A stretch of 64,000 nucleotides of DNA from NCBI GenBank assembly GCA_021397845.1, contig CM038039.1, forward strand, positions 181,820,526 through 181,884,525, read 5' to 3'. Positions 20,402-31,709 of the stretch are shown here, in pieces. Position 1 is the stretch's first letter; each line of letters starts with the position of its first letter. The DNA comes from Areca catechu (Eukaryota > Streptophyta > Magnoliopsida > Arecales > Arecaceae). A model generated the notes under the pieces. That model made no database searches. It saw only the letters and a program-made list of their open reading frames with translations, and had not been told where the DNA came from. A program made the position numbers and the translations under genes.

Positions 20402-22375
20402 TCTCCTGGGGAGCTGCGTGTGAGCTCAAAAAGGCCCGGGGGGCAGGGGATCCTGAGAATGTACTCCCTTTTATGAGGGAAGGGAAAGACGGGGGGAAAA
20501 ATGTAAATAATGATGCCGTGGTCATCGAGATGATGATCGCGAGGCATCCTGTAAAACGCATCATGGTTGATAGTGGAAGCTCCACGGATGTGCTTTTTTA
20601 CGATGCCTTCTCCAGGATGAACCTTTCTCTCAATCAACTCAACAGTGCATGCACCCCTTGTCGATTTCACGGGTGACTCCGTAAGGGTAAAGGGAGAGAT
20701 CACTCTCCCGGTCACCGCCTGGACCTCACCTCGACAGAGCACCGTTATGATGACTATCACGGTTGTCGGGCTTCCTTCCACCTACAACGTGATCTTGGGC
20801 CGACCTGGGCTCAACTTGCTCGATGCTATTGTCTTCACTAAGAGGCTACTTGTACAGTTTTCCACTCCCTACGGTGTCGGGAAAATGAGGGGAGCGCCCC
20901 AGCCGGTACAGCATTGCTTCCAAACCCTCCCTGGGGCCAAGGTCCCCGAGGATGATCCCAAGGTAGACGATCTCGACCAAAGGGCCCAAGACCCCAGGGG
21001 TGGCCCGGTCAAGCGTCTACTCTCTTATCCACTCAGAGATGATCCTACGAAGATGGTGCAAATTGGAGCCCAGCTACCCGAGAAGGAGAGGGCCCAACTA
21101 CTTGAGTTTCTACGGGCGAGCACGGATGTGTTCGCCTGGACAGTAGCAGACATGCCAGGTAATCCTTCCGATAACATTACTCACAAATTAAGTGTCGACC
21201 CAAAGCACAAGCCAGTTTGATAGAAGAAGAAAAGCTTCGTCCCGGAGAGACAGACAGCTATCAAGGAGGAAGTTAACAAACTCCTAGCTACTGGTTTTGT
21301 TCAAGAAGTCCAATATCCAAGCTGGCTGGCGAATGTAGTTATGGTGAGGAAGAGCAATGGCAAGTGGAGGATCTGTGTAGACTACACCGACCTCAACAAA
21401 GCTTGCCCAAAGGATAGCTTCTCTCTACCGAAGATTGACCAGCTGGTGGATGCCACCTCTGGCCACAGGCTGCTCTCCTTCATGGATGCATTCTCTGGGT
21501 ACAACCAATCTATATGCACCCAGAGGATGAGGAGCACACCGCCTTCATCACCGACCAGGGGACGTACTACTACAAGATGATGCCTTTCAGCCTGAAAAAT
21601 TTAAAAGCTACATACCAGCGCCTGGTCAATAAGGTCTTCAAGGACCAAATTGGCTGGAACATGTAAGTATATGTGGATGACATGCTCGTCATGAGCAGGC
21701 CGAGCTCGAGCCACATCGCTGACATCGTTGAATCCTTCCACAACCTACGGCAACATCAGATGAAGCTGAATCCAGCAAAGTACGCCTTCGGGGTAGCGGC
21801 GAAGAAGTTCCTCGGCTTTATGGTCACACAAAGAGGTATCGAAGCGAACCCAGAAAAAGTTCAGGCAATCATCGACATGGAGCACCCGACCTCCAAGAAG
21901 CAGGTCCAGTGCCTGATGGGGCGTGTCACCACCCTCAACAGATTCATCTCGAGGTCGGCCGACCGTTGCTTTCGATTCTTCAAGGCGCTACGCAAGATGC
22001 ACGACTTCACCTGGATGGAGAAGTGTAGAACATCCTTTGAGGAGCTGAAGAAATTCCTCGCCTCTCCCCCATTGCTCTCCAGGCCGGAGGAGGGGGAGGA
22101 GCTCCTCCTCTACCTGGCGATTACACCAGGAGCCATTAGCTCGGTGCTCGTCCATGCAGACGAGGACAAATCCCATAAGCCGGTGTACTACACTAGCAAA
22201 ATCCTCCGCGATGCGGAGATCAGGTATACTCGCTCCGAGAAACTCATTTTTGCACTAATAATGTCTGCTAAGTACCTCAGGCCCTATTTCCAAGCACACC
22301 CAATAGTGGTTGTGACGGACCAGCCGCTGAGGACCATACTCAGCCGACTCGAAACTTCCAGGAGATTGGCCAAGT
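20305..22375 (+). pseudogene. pol of element C, first part: protease, reverse transcriptase, RNase H
   Basis: The protease active-site triad is seen in 'MVDSGSSTDVLFYDAF' (about 20562-20610), with 'VILGRPGLN' as its later conserved motif. RT covers about 21200-22000 with 'VRKSNGKWRICVDYTDLNKA' and the catalytic 'YVDDMLVMSR' (21670-21700). RNase H begins near 22100 ('SSVLVHADEDKSHKPVYYTS'). Frameshifts near 20650 and 21515 and a stop at about 21665 disable it. The reading is interrupted at 22375 by element A and resumes at 39840. Confidence 0.88.
22371..22375. repeat. Left target-site duplication (CAAGT) of element A
   Basis: CAAGT directly precedes the TGGTGC start of the 5' LTR and is repeated at 39835-39839 after the 3' LTR. 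Five bases is the usual length for Ty3/gypsy integration. Confidence 0.9.
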
Positions 22376-24001
22376 TGGTGCGAGCACCAGACTCAAAAGA
22401 AGACTTCAGAGCTCCATCTGGATCTCTGATTGACCTTGCCCGAAGAATTAGGATTTTCTGGTTTGTAATAAGGGTTAACTTGATCAACTCAATTTTAGCC
22501 TGAGTCTGTATTCCCTGCAATTTATTTTTGCTGAGTTATGTTGACTCAGTAGTGGTCTAGGACTTCAACCTGGGTGTCACATTTTCTCCCAAGGCCAAGC
22601 AAGTGGGCGCCACACTCCCAGCCACACTCCCAGCCACACGCCTGAGTCCAAGGGGTGCCACATCTCCATCCAGTATGCTCTGGTCCCCACACCACAAGAT
22701 AGCAGGTTCCTTCTCTCATGCGCCACTTAAGGAGAAGACAATCTGGGATCCATAATTCAAGGGGGCGGCCAAGGAGTTTCCATAAGAGCCAAGCTATGAA
22801 AAGAAAGGAGCAAAGCTTGGGGAGGAAGACTAGGAGGCGCCCAAGTAATTCCAAATAAAACCAGGTATGAAAGGAAGGAAATTTCTCTTGAAGAGCAAGG
22901 TTAGGAGGCGCCCAAATACTTCCAAATAAGACCGAGCATGGAAAGAAAAATATTTTTTCTTGAAGAGCAAGGCTAGGAGGCGCCACCCACTTTCCTTTTG
23001 AAGCCACCAATCAGCATTTTTGGAACCTTTTGGATGGCCATATGTGTGGGAATTGATCCTACAAACCTAATTTGAAGATCCCCCTCATTAGTCCCACATG
23101 GGAAGATGTAAAACCCTACTCTCTTGTAAAGTCCTATAAATTTAACCCCTCTTGTAAATTTTAAAGTAATCTGATGAATGAATCTAATTTATGTGTGAGC
23201 AAACTCTGTGTTTTCTCTCTTCCGCACTTGCATCCAGGTGTTGAGCTCCATAAGGGAGTAAATCCGGGTTCCCCAGGAACCTTGAGGAGGTGTGAGATCT
23301 CCAACCCCAAAACCCTAGGTTAGCCACTTCACTCCAAAACCCTAGCCACCCATAATTCTCCTCCCTCCACCAAACCCTAGCCTATCCCACCTCTCACGGC
23401 CACTCTCTTCAAGTCAAGGCCGACCATCAGCATCCGGGTCCAGTCCGGATACTTCAGATTCAGAGCAAATTCCAGAGGGAGCCAGATCAACCTTTAGGAG
23501 AATCCGGACTTCAGCAACATCAGCTTTCAAGTTCTTCAATCTGGTAAATCCTTCCTTGAGTATCTAATTCCATCACTTGTTCTTCTTCTTTCCTAGATCT
23601 TGAGTTTAGGAGAAGCCGACTCAGCCACAGGACCAGTATTGGAGGATCCATTGCGAAGATATCCGAATCCGAGGATCCAACAATCTGCTCGAGAGAGTTT
23701 TCCACCAAACTTTGTGAAGATCACTGTCTGGTTGGTAGCCCATCTCTTCTCTTTATTTCTGTCCTATTGAAAGTTCAGAGCGAAACCCTAGGTCTGGGAG
23801 TTTCTCAATCTCCAGCGATCTGTTACTTCTGAACCACTCTGATAACCTAGTTTCTTTTAAATTATGTTTTCAATTATTACCTAGTTTCTTTCAATTTAGT
23901 TTAGCTTTTCTTTGAGTCAAAGCCAATTTCAGAAAATATATAAAAAAAATTAATCTTAATTTATTTCTGCATCACATCATCTCTTCTTTTGTTCTGCATC
24001 A
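22376..24001 (+). mobile_element. 5' LTR of element A (1626 bp)
   Basis: Starts TGGTGCGAGCACCAG and ends CTGCATCA. The first 14 bases are self-complementary (TGGTGC-GA-GCACCA). 'GTCCTATAAATTT' at about 23122-23134 is a likely TATA box for the element promoter. Relative to the 3' LTR it carries one extra copy of a short 'cactcccagcca' repeat near 22620. Confidence 0.92.
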
Positions 24002-24022
24002 TTTTTGGTATCAGAGCCCAGT
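24002..24022 (+). promoter_or_regulatory. Primer-binding site of element A (tRNA-iMet)
   Basis: TTTTTGGTATCAGAGCCCAG follows the LTR within a few bases and contains the perfect 12-mer TGGTATCAGAGC complementary to the 3' end of initiator tRNA-Met, where minus-strand DNA synthesis starts. Confidence 0.92.
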
Positions 24023-24908
24023 CTAGGGTTTCTGTTTTGCTTGCTTGTTTTAAGTCTTTCTCCTTTTTACTTTGTCTGCTCGAAGTAGACTCCCCAGGAC
24101 GTCCGGTCCTAGGAACGAAGCGAGGTGCAAACCTCCTCTTCCCATTCCACGGGGTGTTCCTAGGGCATGTAGGGGATCCGTTGGGTTACAACTTCGTAGC
24201 AGGAATTGTAAACGGGGAAGCACCCTGTTTTCAGTCTGTAACTATCCTATTTCAGGAGTTGTTTCTCATTGCAGGTAACTCTAAATTATGTGATTTTTAT
24301 TTTTCTGGAACCAGTATAATTGAAACTATTTTACATAATTTTCCTGTGATTTATTGGTTTCCATAAAATTTCTGAGAATTAAATTACTGCAACTCTATTT
24401 CTGTGTTTCTGCAATTCAATTTTTTTTTGAGTGATCATCTCCTAATTCATCTTAAGGGCATTTGAGCATCTAAGATAAGGGGAGGAGTTGATAACCTCTC
24501 CTTAGCCCAAAACCACCACCCACTCATTCGATCCTAAGCCTAATTTTAAAATTTATTAGACTTAATTTGCCCTAGTGGGCTAGGGACATCAACAAGTCGG
24601 GTCAAGGCTAGTGTTGAGTCAGTTTGTCTAGTTACTCTGTGTATGCTCTGTACTCAGTGTCTAGAATGGTAGTTCAGGGATTCTATCCCGAAGGGCTTGT
24701 GTACTGGTCCGCCTACCTGGCCAATCACTGATTGGTGTCTAGGATTGGCATTTAGGGACCTAACACTCCCCTTACACCTGCCTGGCTGAGTCTCGAGTTA
24801 CTATAGGCTAGCTTGCCACTCTGATTGGGCATCTAGTTTGGGCTCTAGGTCTAGTTAGCCCATAGTCATTTCAGTTGAGTCTCATTTTGTGTGTTTGCTT
24901 GCATCATC
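24023..24908 (+). other. Untranslated leader of element A
   Basis: About 0.9 kb without long frames between the primer site and the gag start. It would contain packaging signals. The corresponding part of element B holds similar wording ('gtactggtccgcctacctggccaatcac' style) on the minus strand, which supports common descent. Confidence 0.7.
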
Positions 24909-27900
24909 ATGTCTACCCGGAATGGAGTACCCTACCAACCTGGTCAAACCCAACCTGATTTAGAGGCCATGGTTAAAGCTCTTACTGAGAGTATGAACAA
25001 ATTGAGTCAGGATGTGACTGCCACTGTTGCCCAGTTTAAAGAACAAGTCCATGAGAATTTTGCCCAGCTTAGGGATCGAGTCCAAGTACTTGAGGAACCT
25101 GGCATCAGAATTGGACTCCTGACCCAGATTTTAATGTGCCTCAACCTCACCCACACCACGAGCCTAGAAGACCTTTATATAGAGATCCTGAACCTAATCA
25201 TAGAAGGCCTGACCCAGAACCTGAAGATAGAGATGATAGGTTCATTCGGAACATCAAATTAGATGCACCCACTTTTGATGGTAGCTTAAACCCTAAGGTG
25301 TATTCTGATTGGGAGGGTGAGATGGACCAGTACTTTGAGTGGTATGCCATGTCTGAGGAAAGGAAGTTCAAGTTTGCCGGGATGAAGTTAGTATGTCAAG
25401 CTAGGTTATACTGGGAGAACATTGAGCTAACTACTAGAAGACGAAATGTAGAGCCCATAACCACTTGGCAGGGTATGAAAGAGAAGCTTAGAGATAAGTA
25501 TCTACCCATTTCATACCAGCAGAATCTGTTAGACCAATGGCAGACTTTGAAACAAAGAAACCGATCTGTATCAGACTACATAACCACCTTTGATGAGTAC
25601 CTGATGAGATGTGATGTGAGTGAAGCTCATGAGGTCACTTTGTCTAGGTTTAGGGCTGGACTTAGGGAAGACATAAAGAGGGAGTTGTTTCTGAGAGAAG
25701 TTGCTGACCTAGACCAAGCCTATCAGATTGCACTGAACACTGAGAAGTTTCAAAGAGGACCCATGCCTTCTAGGGTTAGTGCCCCAATCCCAAGAAATGG
25801 ACCTAGCCAAGTTACCCCTAGCAAGCCTAATCAGGGTATTCCCACCCCTAGGCCCATGGACAAAGGTAAGGCACCTGACACCCAGAGAACCCCTAGTATC
25901 ATTTGTTTTAAGTGCCAGAAGCCCGGTCATATCTCCAACCAGTGCACAGCCATAGCTTGTTTTAAGTGCCATAAGGTAGGTCATGTTTCTAGCCAGTGCC
26001 CTCGTAGATCCCTTTACATAGAAGAAGGAGAAGAAGAGAATTTCGGGCCCAATGAAGAGTTTGAAGAAGAAGTTTATGAGGTCGGAATGAATTTGGTCGA
26101 TGAGTATGAAGGAAAGGAGGAATCCACAGAGTCTGACCAATTAGGGGTTGTGAGATGCATCCTGTCCCAGAATAGAGTTCAGGAAGATTGGCGTAGGACT
26201 AACATCCTACAAACTTTCCTTAAACTAGGGGATAAGGTATGTAAAATCATCATAGATAGTGGGAGCTGTGTGAATGCCATTTCTGCTAGCACTATCAAAA
26301 TGTTAGGCTTAACCCCAGTCCCCCACCCCAACCCCTATAAGGTTTCTTGGGTAGACTCTACCTCTATACCCATCCAGTTTAGATGTCAGGTCCAAATCCA
26401 AATGCAATCCTATCAAGAGAAGATTTGGTGTGATGTCTTGCCCATGGGGGTGAGCAGTATAATTCTTGGAAGACCTTGGTTATATGATCATGATGCCACC
26501 CTCTTAGGAAAATCCAACACCTGTGTCTTTAGCTTTAATGGGAAGAAAATCACAATCCATTCAGTCCCTCCTAAGGACAAGGTAGCTAAAGGACCCAATA
26601 AGGTCAGAGAAATGAAGACTGGGGTGAACCTAATTAGTGCTAAGGATCTAGAACAAGAAATTCATAGTGGTTCACCTATTTGGATGTTGACTGCTAAGGA
26701 ACTTAGGACTCCGACACCCTCAGAGCCTCCTCAGGAAGTTAAACCTTTGTTAGAAGAATTTGAGGATGTTTTTTCCGAGGATCTGCCAGACCACCTTCCA
26801 CCTCTTAGGGATATCCAGCATTCCACAGATTTAGTCCCAGGAGCTACTTTACCCAACTTGCCCCATTATAGGATGAATCCATCTGAGCATAAGGAACTGC
26901 AAAAGCAGGTTAGAGAATTGTTGAGGAAGGGGTTCATTAGAGAGAGTCTTAGCCCTTGTGCAGTCCCTGCACTTCTAACCCCGAAGAAGGATGGCATATG
27001 GAGGATGTGTGTTGATAGTCGTGCCATCAACAAAATCACAATCAAGTATAGGTTCCCCATCCCTAGACTAGATGGCATGCTAGATATGATGGCCGGCGCA
27101 ATGGATTTTTCTAAAATTGATCTCAAGAGCGGCTATCATCAGGTTAGGATTAGACCAGGGGATGAGTGGAAAATCGCTTTCAAAACTAAGGATGGTCTCT
27201 ATGAATAGGTTGTTATGCCTTTTGGGTTGTCCAACGCCCCTAGTACTTTCATGAGGATTATGACCCAGGTACTTAGAGCTTTCATAGGAAAGTTTGTAGT
27301 GGTCTATTTTGATGACATCCTGATCTATAGTAAGACCCCTGCAGACCACCTAGGCCACCTTAGACAAGTCTACCAAGTTTTGAGGAATGATAGTCTCTAC
27401 GGTAATCTCAAAAAGTGTGAATTCATGACCAGTAGAATTATCTTCCTTGGTTTTGTAGTAACCCCTGACGGCTTGGCTGCCGATCCAGAAAAGATTAGGT
27501 CCATAGTAGAATGGCCAGAGCCGACCAGTGTGTATGAAGACAGAAGTTTCCATGGCTTGGCTACCTTCTATAGGCGATTCATCAAGGGGTTTAGTACTGT
27601 AGTTGCTCCTATCACAGACTGTATTAGGAAGGGAGAATTTCTGTGGACTAAAGCAGCCCATAAAGCCTTCCTAGATCTTAAGGATAGGATGACCCAGGCA
27701 CCCATTTTGAGGTTACCCGACTTTTCAAAGGTATTTGAGGTTGCCTGTGATGCTTCAGGAGTAGGCATAGGTGGAGTCCTAAGCCAAGAGAACCATCCCA
27801 TAGCATTCTTTAGTGAAAAACTTAATGATGCTAAGCTTAGGTATTCTACCTATGATAAGGAATTTTATGCGGTAGTGCAAGCTTTGCGTTACTGGAGACA

Positions 27901-29685
27901 TTATTTGCTACCGCAAGAATATATATTGTTTTTGGACCATGAGGCTCTTAGATTCTTGAATTCCCAGAAGAAGCTTAACCCTAGGCATGCTAAGTGGGTA
28001 GAGTATATCCAGTCCTATACTTTTGTTTTAAAATATAAGGCTGGGTCTGAAAATAAGGTAGCTAATGCCCTTAGTCGTCGATCTTTGTTATTGAATTCTG
28101 TTAGGGCTGAAGTCATAGGGTTTGAGCAGATCAAAAAGGAATATGAGTCGTGTCCGGATTTTAAGACTGTGTACCAGGATCTAACTCAAGGACCATCTAG
28201 TGACCATAAGGATTATACCCTTTTAGATGGCTTTCTGTTCTTTAAGAATAGGCTTTGCATCCCTAGAACTTCTCTTAGGGAAATTTTGATTTGGGAAATT
28301 CATGTTGGAGGTTTAGCTGGCCATTTCGGAAAAGACAAGACCACCCTGGCTATTGAAGACCACTTTTTCTGGCCGAGCTTAAAAAGAGATGTAGCACACA
28401 TTGTGGCTAGGTGTCGGACCTGCGCTGTTGCCAAACAGCGAAAACAGAACACCGGCCTTTATACCCCACTCCCTGTCCCAGATCGTCCTTGGCAAGATGT
28501 GAGCATGGACTTTGTGTTAGGTTTGCCTAAGATCCAGAGGAGGCATGACTCTATCTATGTTGTAGTCGACCGATTTTCCAAGATGGCCCATTTCTTGCCT
28601 TGTTCCCAAACATTTGATGCGTCTAAGGTAGCCACCCTGTTCTTTAATGAGATAGTTCGACTCCATGGCCTACCTAAGACAATTGTTTCCGATAGGGATG
28701 TCCGGTTCACCTGCTATTTCTGGAAAACCCTCTAACATAAGTTAGGGACAAAACTTAAGTTTTCAACTGCCTATCATCCCCAGATTGATGGCCAAACCGA
28801 AGTAGTGAACCGTAGTTTAGGCAATCTGTTAAGGTGTCTTGTTGGTGAAAACATTAGGAACTGGGATTTGTACTTACCTAGAGCTGAATTTGCATACAAT
28901 GACTCGGTCAATAGGTCTACGGGTAAGAGTCCTTTTGAAATTGTGCATGGTTACAAACCTCACACACCTCTTGACCTAGCTCCTTTACCAGTCCACACAT
29001 GAGTCTCCGAGTCTGCCAAAGTTTTTGCACAGCATATAAAAGACTTGCATAAAGAAATTCATGCCAAAATAAATTTAAGTAATGAAACTTATAAGAAGTT
29101 GGCTGATTCTTAAAGGCGAGTCAAAACTTTTGATGAGGGAGACTATGTAATGATTAGGTTAAGGCCTGAACGGTTTCCTCCTGGAACCGTTAGAAAGTTA
29201 CATGCTAGAGGAGCTGGACCATTTAGAGTGGTGAAGAGAGTAGGATCCAATGCCTATGTGCTCGAGTTGCCTCCAAAACTAGGCATTAGCTCCACTTTCA
29301 ACATTACAGACCTATTAGAGTATAGAGAGCCAGCTGTGATTCCCAGTGAGCCTTTTGAACCTAATCCTGCTCTTGAGAGTGAACCCAACCCTGTGTGTCC
29401 ACCAACAAACTGGCCTGTGAGGAAAGAGTAGATTGAAAAGATCATGGATGATCAGGTTATCTCTACTCGTAATCGAGGATACCAAAGATACCTGGTCCGC
29501 TGGCAAGGAAGGCCAGATTTTGATGACTCTTGGATCTCCCGAGAAGAATTACAAGAATTGGATCCAGACCTCTTGGAGAGATACCAGAGCCAACTTGATC
29601 CATACTCGAAGGGTCGAGTTCCTCCCATCCCGGGAGAATTGGTGCGGGCACCAGACTCAGAAGAAGACTTCAGAGCTCTATCTGG
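24909..29685 (+). pseudogene. gag-pol of element A (nearly continuous frame, several in-frame stops)
   Basis: Gag starts at the ATG at 24909 (MSTRNGVPYQPGQTQP). One frame change near 25110-25140 joins it to a frame that then stays the same to the end. It contains the gag domain, zinc knuckles CFKCQKPGHISNQC (25904) and CFKCHKVGHVSSQC (25958), protease IIDSGSCVNAIS, and RT with the catalytic YFDDILIYS near 27305. RNase H follows, then integrase with the HHCC finger and its D, D, E residues (MDFVLGLP, VSDRDVRF, QTEVVNRS). A chromodomain ('GYQRYLVRWQGRPDFDDSW') ends it. In-frame stops lie at 27206, 28733, 29000, 29111 and 29429. The motifs are otherwise well kept, so loss of function is recent and due mainly to point changes. 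Confidence 0.9.
29437..29590 (+). pseudogene. Chromodomain of the element A integrase
   Basis: The block from 'IMDDQVISTRNRGYQRYLVR' through 'WQGRPDFDDSWISREEL' has the chromodomain layout: a YLVRW strand and a conserved D-SW before the final helix. Such domains steer integration toward particular chromatin, in the better known cases heterochromatin. It is in frame with the pol upstream apart from the stop at 29429. Confidence 0.88.
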
Positions 29686-30454
29686 ATCTCTGATTGACCT
29701 TGCCCGAAGAATTAGGATTTTCTGGTTTGTAATAAGGGTTGACTTGATCAACTCAATTTTCGCTTGAGTCTATATTCCCTGCAATTTATTTTTGTTGAGT
29801 CATGTTGACTCAGTAGTGGTCTAGGACTTCAACCTGGGTGTCACATTTTCTCCCAAGGCCAAGCAAGTGGGCGCCACACTCCCAGCCACACGCCTGAGTC
29901 CAGGGGGTGCCACATCTCCATCCAGTATGCTCTGGTCCCCACACCACAAGATAGCAGGTCCCTTCTCTCATGCGCCACTTAAGGAGAAGACAATCTGGGA
30001 TCCACAATTCAAGGGGGCGTCCAAGGAGTTTCCATAAGAGCCAAGCTATGAAAAGAAAGGAGCAAAGCTTGGGGAGGAAGACTAGGAGGCGCCCAAGTAA
30101 TTCCTAATAAAACCAGGTATGAAAGGAAGGAAATTTCTCTTGAAGAGCAAGGTTAGGAGGCGCCCAAATACTTCCAAATAAGACCGAGCATGGAAGGAAA
30201 ATATTTTTCTTGAAGAGCAAGGCTAGGAGGCGCCACCCACTTTCCTTTTGAAGCCACTAATCAGCATTTTTGGAACCTTTTGGCCGGCCATATGTGTGGG
30301 AATTGATCCTACAAACCTAATTTGAAGATCCCCCTCATTAGTCCCACATGGGAAGATGTAAAACCCTACTCTCTTGTAAAGTCCTATAAATTAAATCCCT
30401 CTTGTAAATTTTAAAGTAATCTGATGAATGAATCCAATTTATGTGTGAGCAAAC
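29640..30454 (+). mobile_element. 3' LTR of element A, left part
   Basis: The LTR starts TGGTGCGGGCACCAG right after the polypurine-type 'CCCGGGAGAAT' (29629-29639). It matches 22376 onward until CAAAC at 30450-30454, where element B is inserted. Confidence 0.92.
30450..30454. repeat. Left target-site duplication (CAAAC) of element B
   Basis: CAAAC occurs before B and again at 39026-39030 after it. The uninterrupted 5' LTR of A contains the single copy 'gagcaaactctgtg', proving the pre-insertion sequence. Confidence 0.95.
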
Positions 30455-31709
30455 TGGTGTGGTATGCATGATGAGGATGCAATCATGTGACTCTAAAGGA
30501 GATTAACCAAAATTTAACTAGCAATTCCTACTTGCATATGAGTGATTCAACATATAAGATCAAGGAGATCTAAATAAGAAACCCTAAATACTTATACTTA
30601 AACCCAGCTAGGAGGACTATCAAAATCTTAAAGAAATAGGACAAGATTAGAATTCGCACACAAGTCAAGCTAGCCCTATTTAATGATCCCGATCTTAAAA
30701 GACTAGGAGTTCAAGCATTGAAATATCAAGCACAAGGGATTCGCTCTTAAGGTTCTCAAATGAAAGATCATACCACATAAGATGGGCGATCTAACTTTCT
30801 GGTTTGTAGCAAGTAATCCTTCCTCCTGGATCTGGAACATAGAGAACCCTGCAATAAAGAAACCAAGATGATTAGAAGCTTAGTTAGAAATGAGAAGATT
30901 GATGGAACTCAAAAGGAGAGTTTGTTGGAAATGATCCTTGGCGCCATAGTGGAAGCTTGTGTTGGTGTTGATCTTCTTCTTGTGAGGATGTCCTTAATTC
31001 GCCTTGAAGGAAGAGGATTGCTTGGAAGATGAAGAGTAAAAGAGAAGGATTAGGGAGAAGAAATGATGGAGGAGAGGAAGAGGTTCATTTAGGCACAAAG
31101 ATCCACATATGCACATAGAAACACATAGAAAATTTCTGAAAATTTGTATTCATTCATCAATGGCTCTTTACAAGGGGCGTCCAAGGCTTTAAATAAAGCC
31201 TCACAAATTTTGAAATTTCAAATCCCCAAACAAGTGGAGTAATACAAGGGGAGAGTGCTGATTTTCTTGCTTGAAATCCTCCTTGGCCAACTTCCTTGAA
31301 TTTGAACTTGGGATGGTGCCCTCTTGTGGTGAGGTGGCATGTGAGGTGGCATGTGGTCCCCTCTTGACATGGCATGTGGTCCCAAGTTGAGGTGGTGCAA
31401 GTGATGTGGCATGTGGTCCCCAATTGAGTTGGCTTTGGTCTTGATTTGGGGTATACATTATGAGTCTTCTTTAGGCTTGATGCTAGTTGACCCATTTGGA
31501 TTGGACTAAGACTAGACCCGACATGGACTCGACTTACATGATTATTTTGGACTCAAAAGAAAGATTACAGGACCTAACATGGACTCGACTTATATGATTC
31601 TTTTGGACTCAAAATAAAGAAAGGTTACCGGACTCTCTAGTCCAACCATAAAGATTCGGAATGGGCTTGAATTGGTTGGAGTCTCTTTCTGATTCTGGTG
31701 CCCGCACCA
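30455..31709 (-). mobile_element. 3' LTR of element B (1255 bp)
   Basis: In minus orientation it starts TGGTGCGGGCACCAGAATC after the purine-rich 'CCCGGGGAGAAT' and ends CATACCACACCA. The plus-strand 16-mer GGCTTTAAATAAAGCC (31184-31199) is a near-perfect palindrome that also contains a TATA-like core. Confidence 0.93.

Noticed and set aside
31157..31495. His/Thr-rich minus-strand frames, also at 38473-38774
   Set aside because: Short repeated words ('ggcatgtggtcccc') within both B LTRs cause them; not genes.
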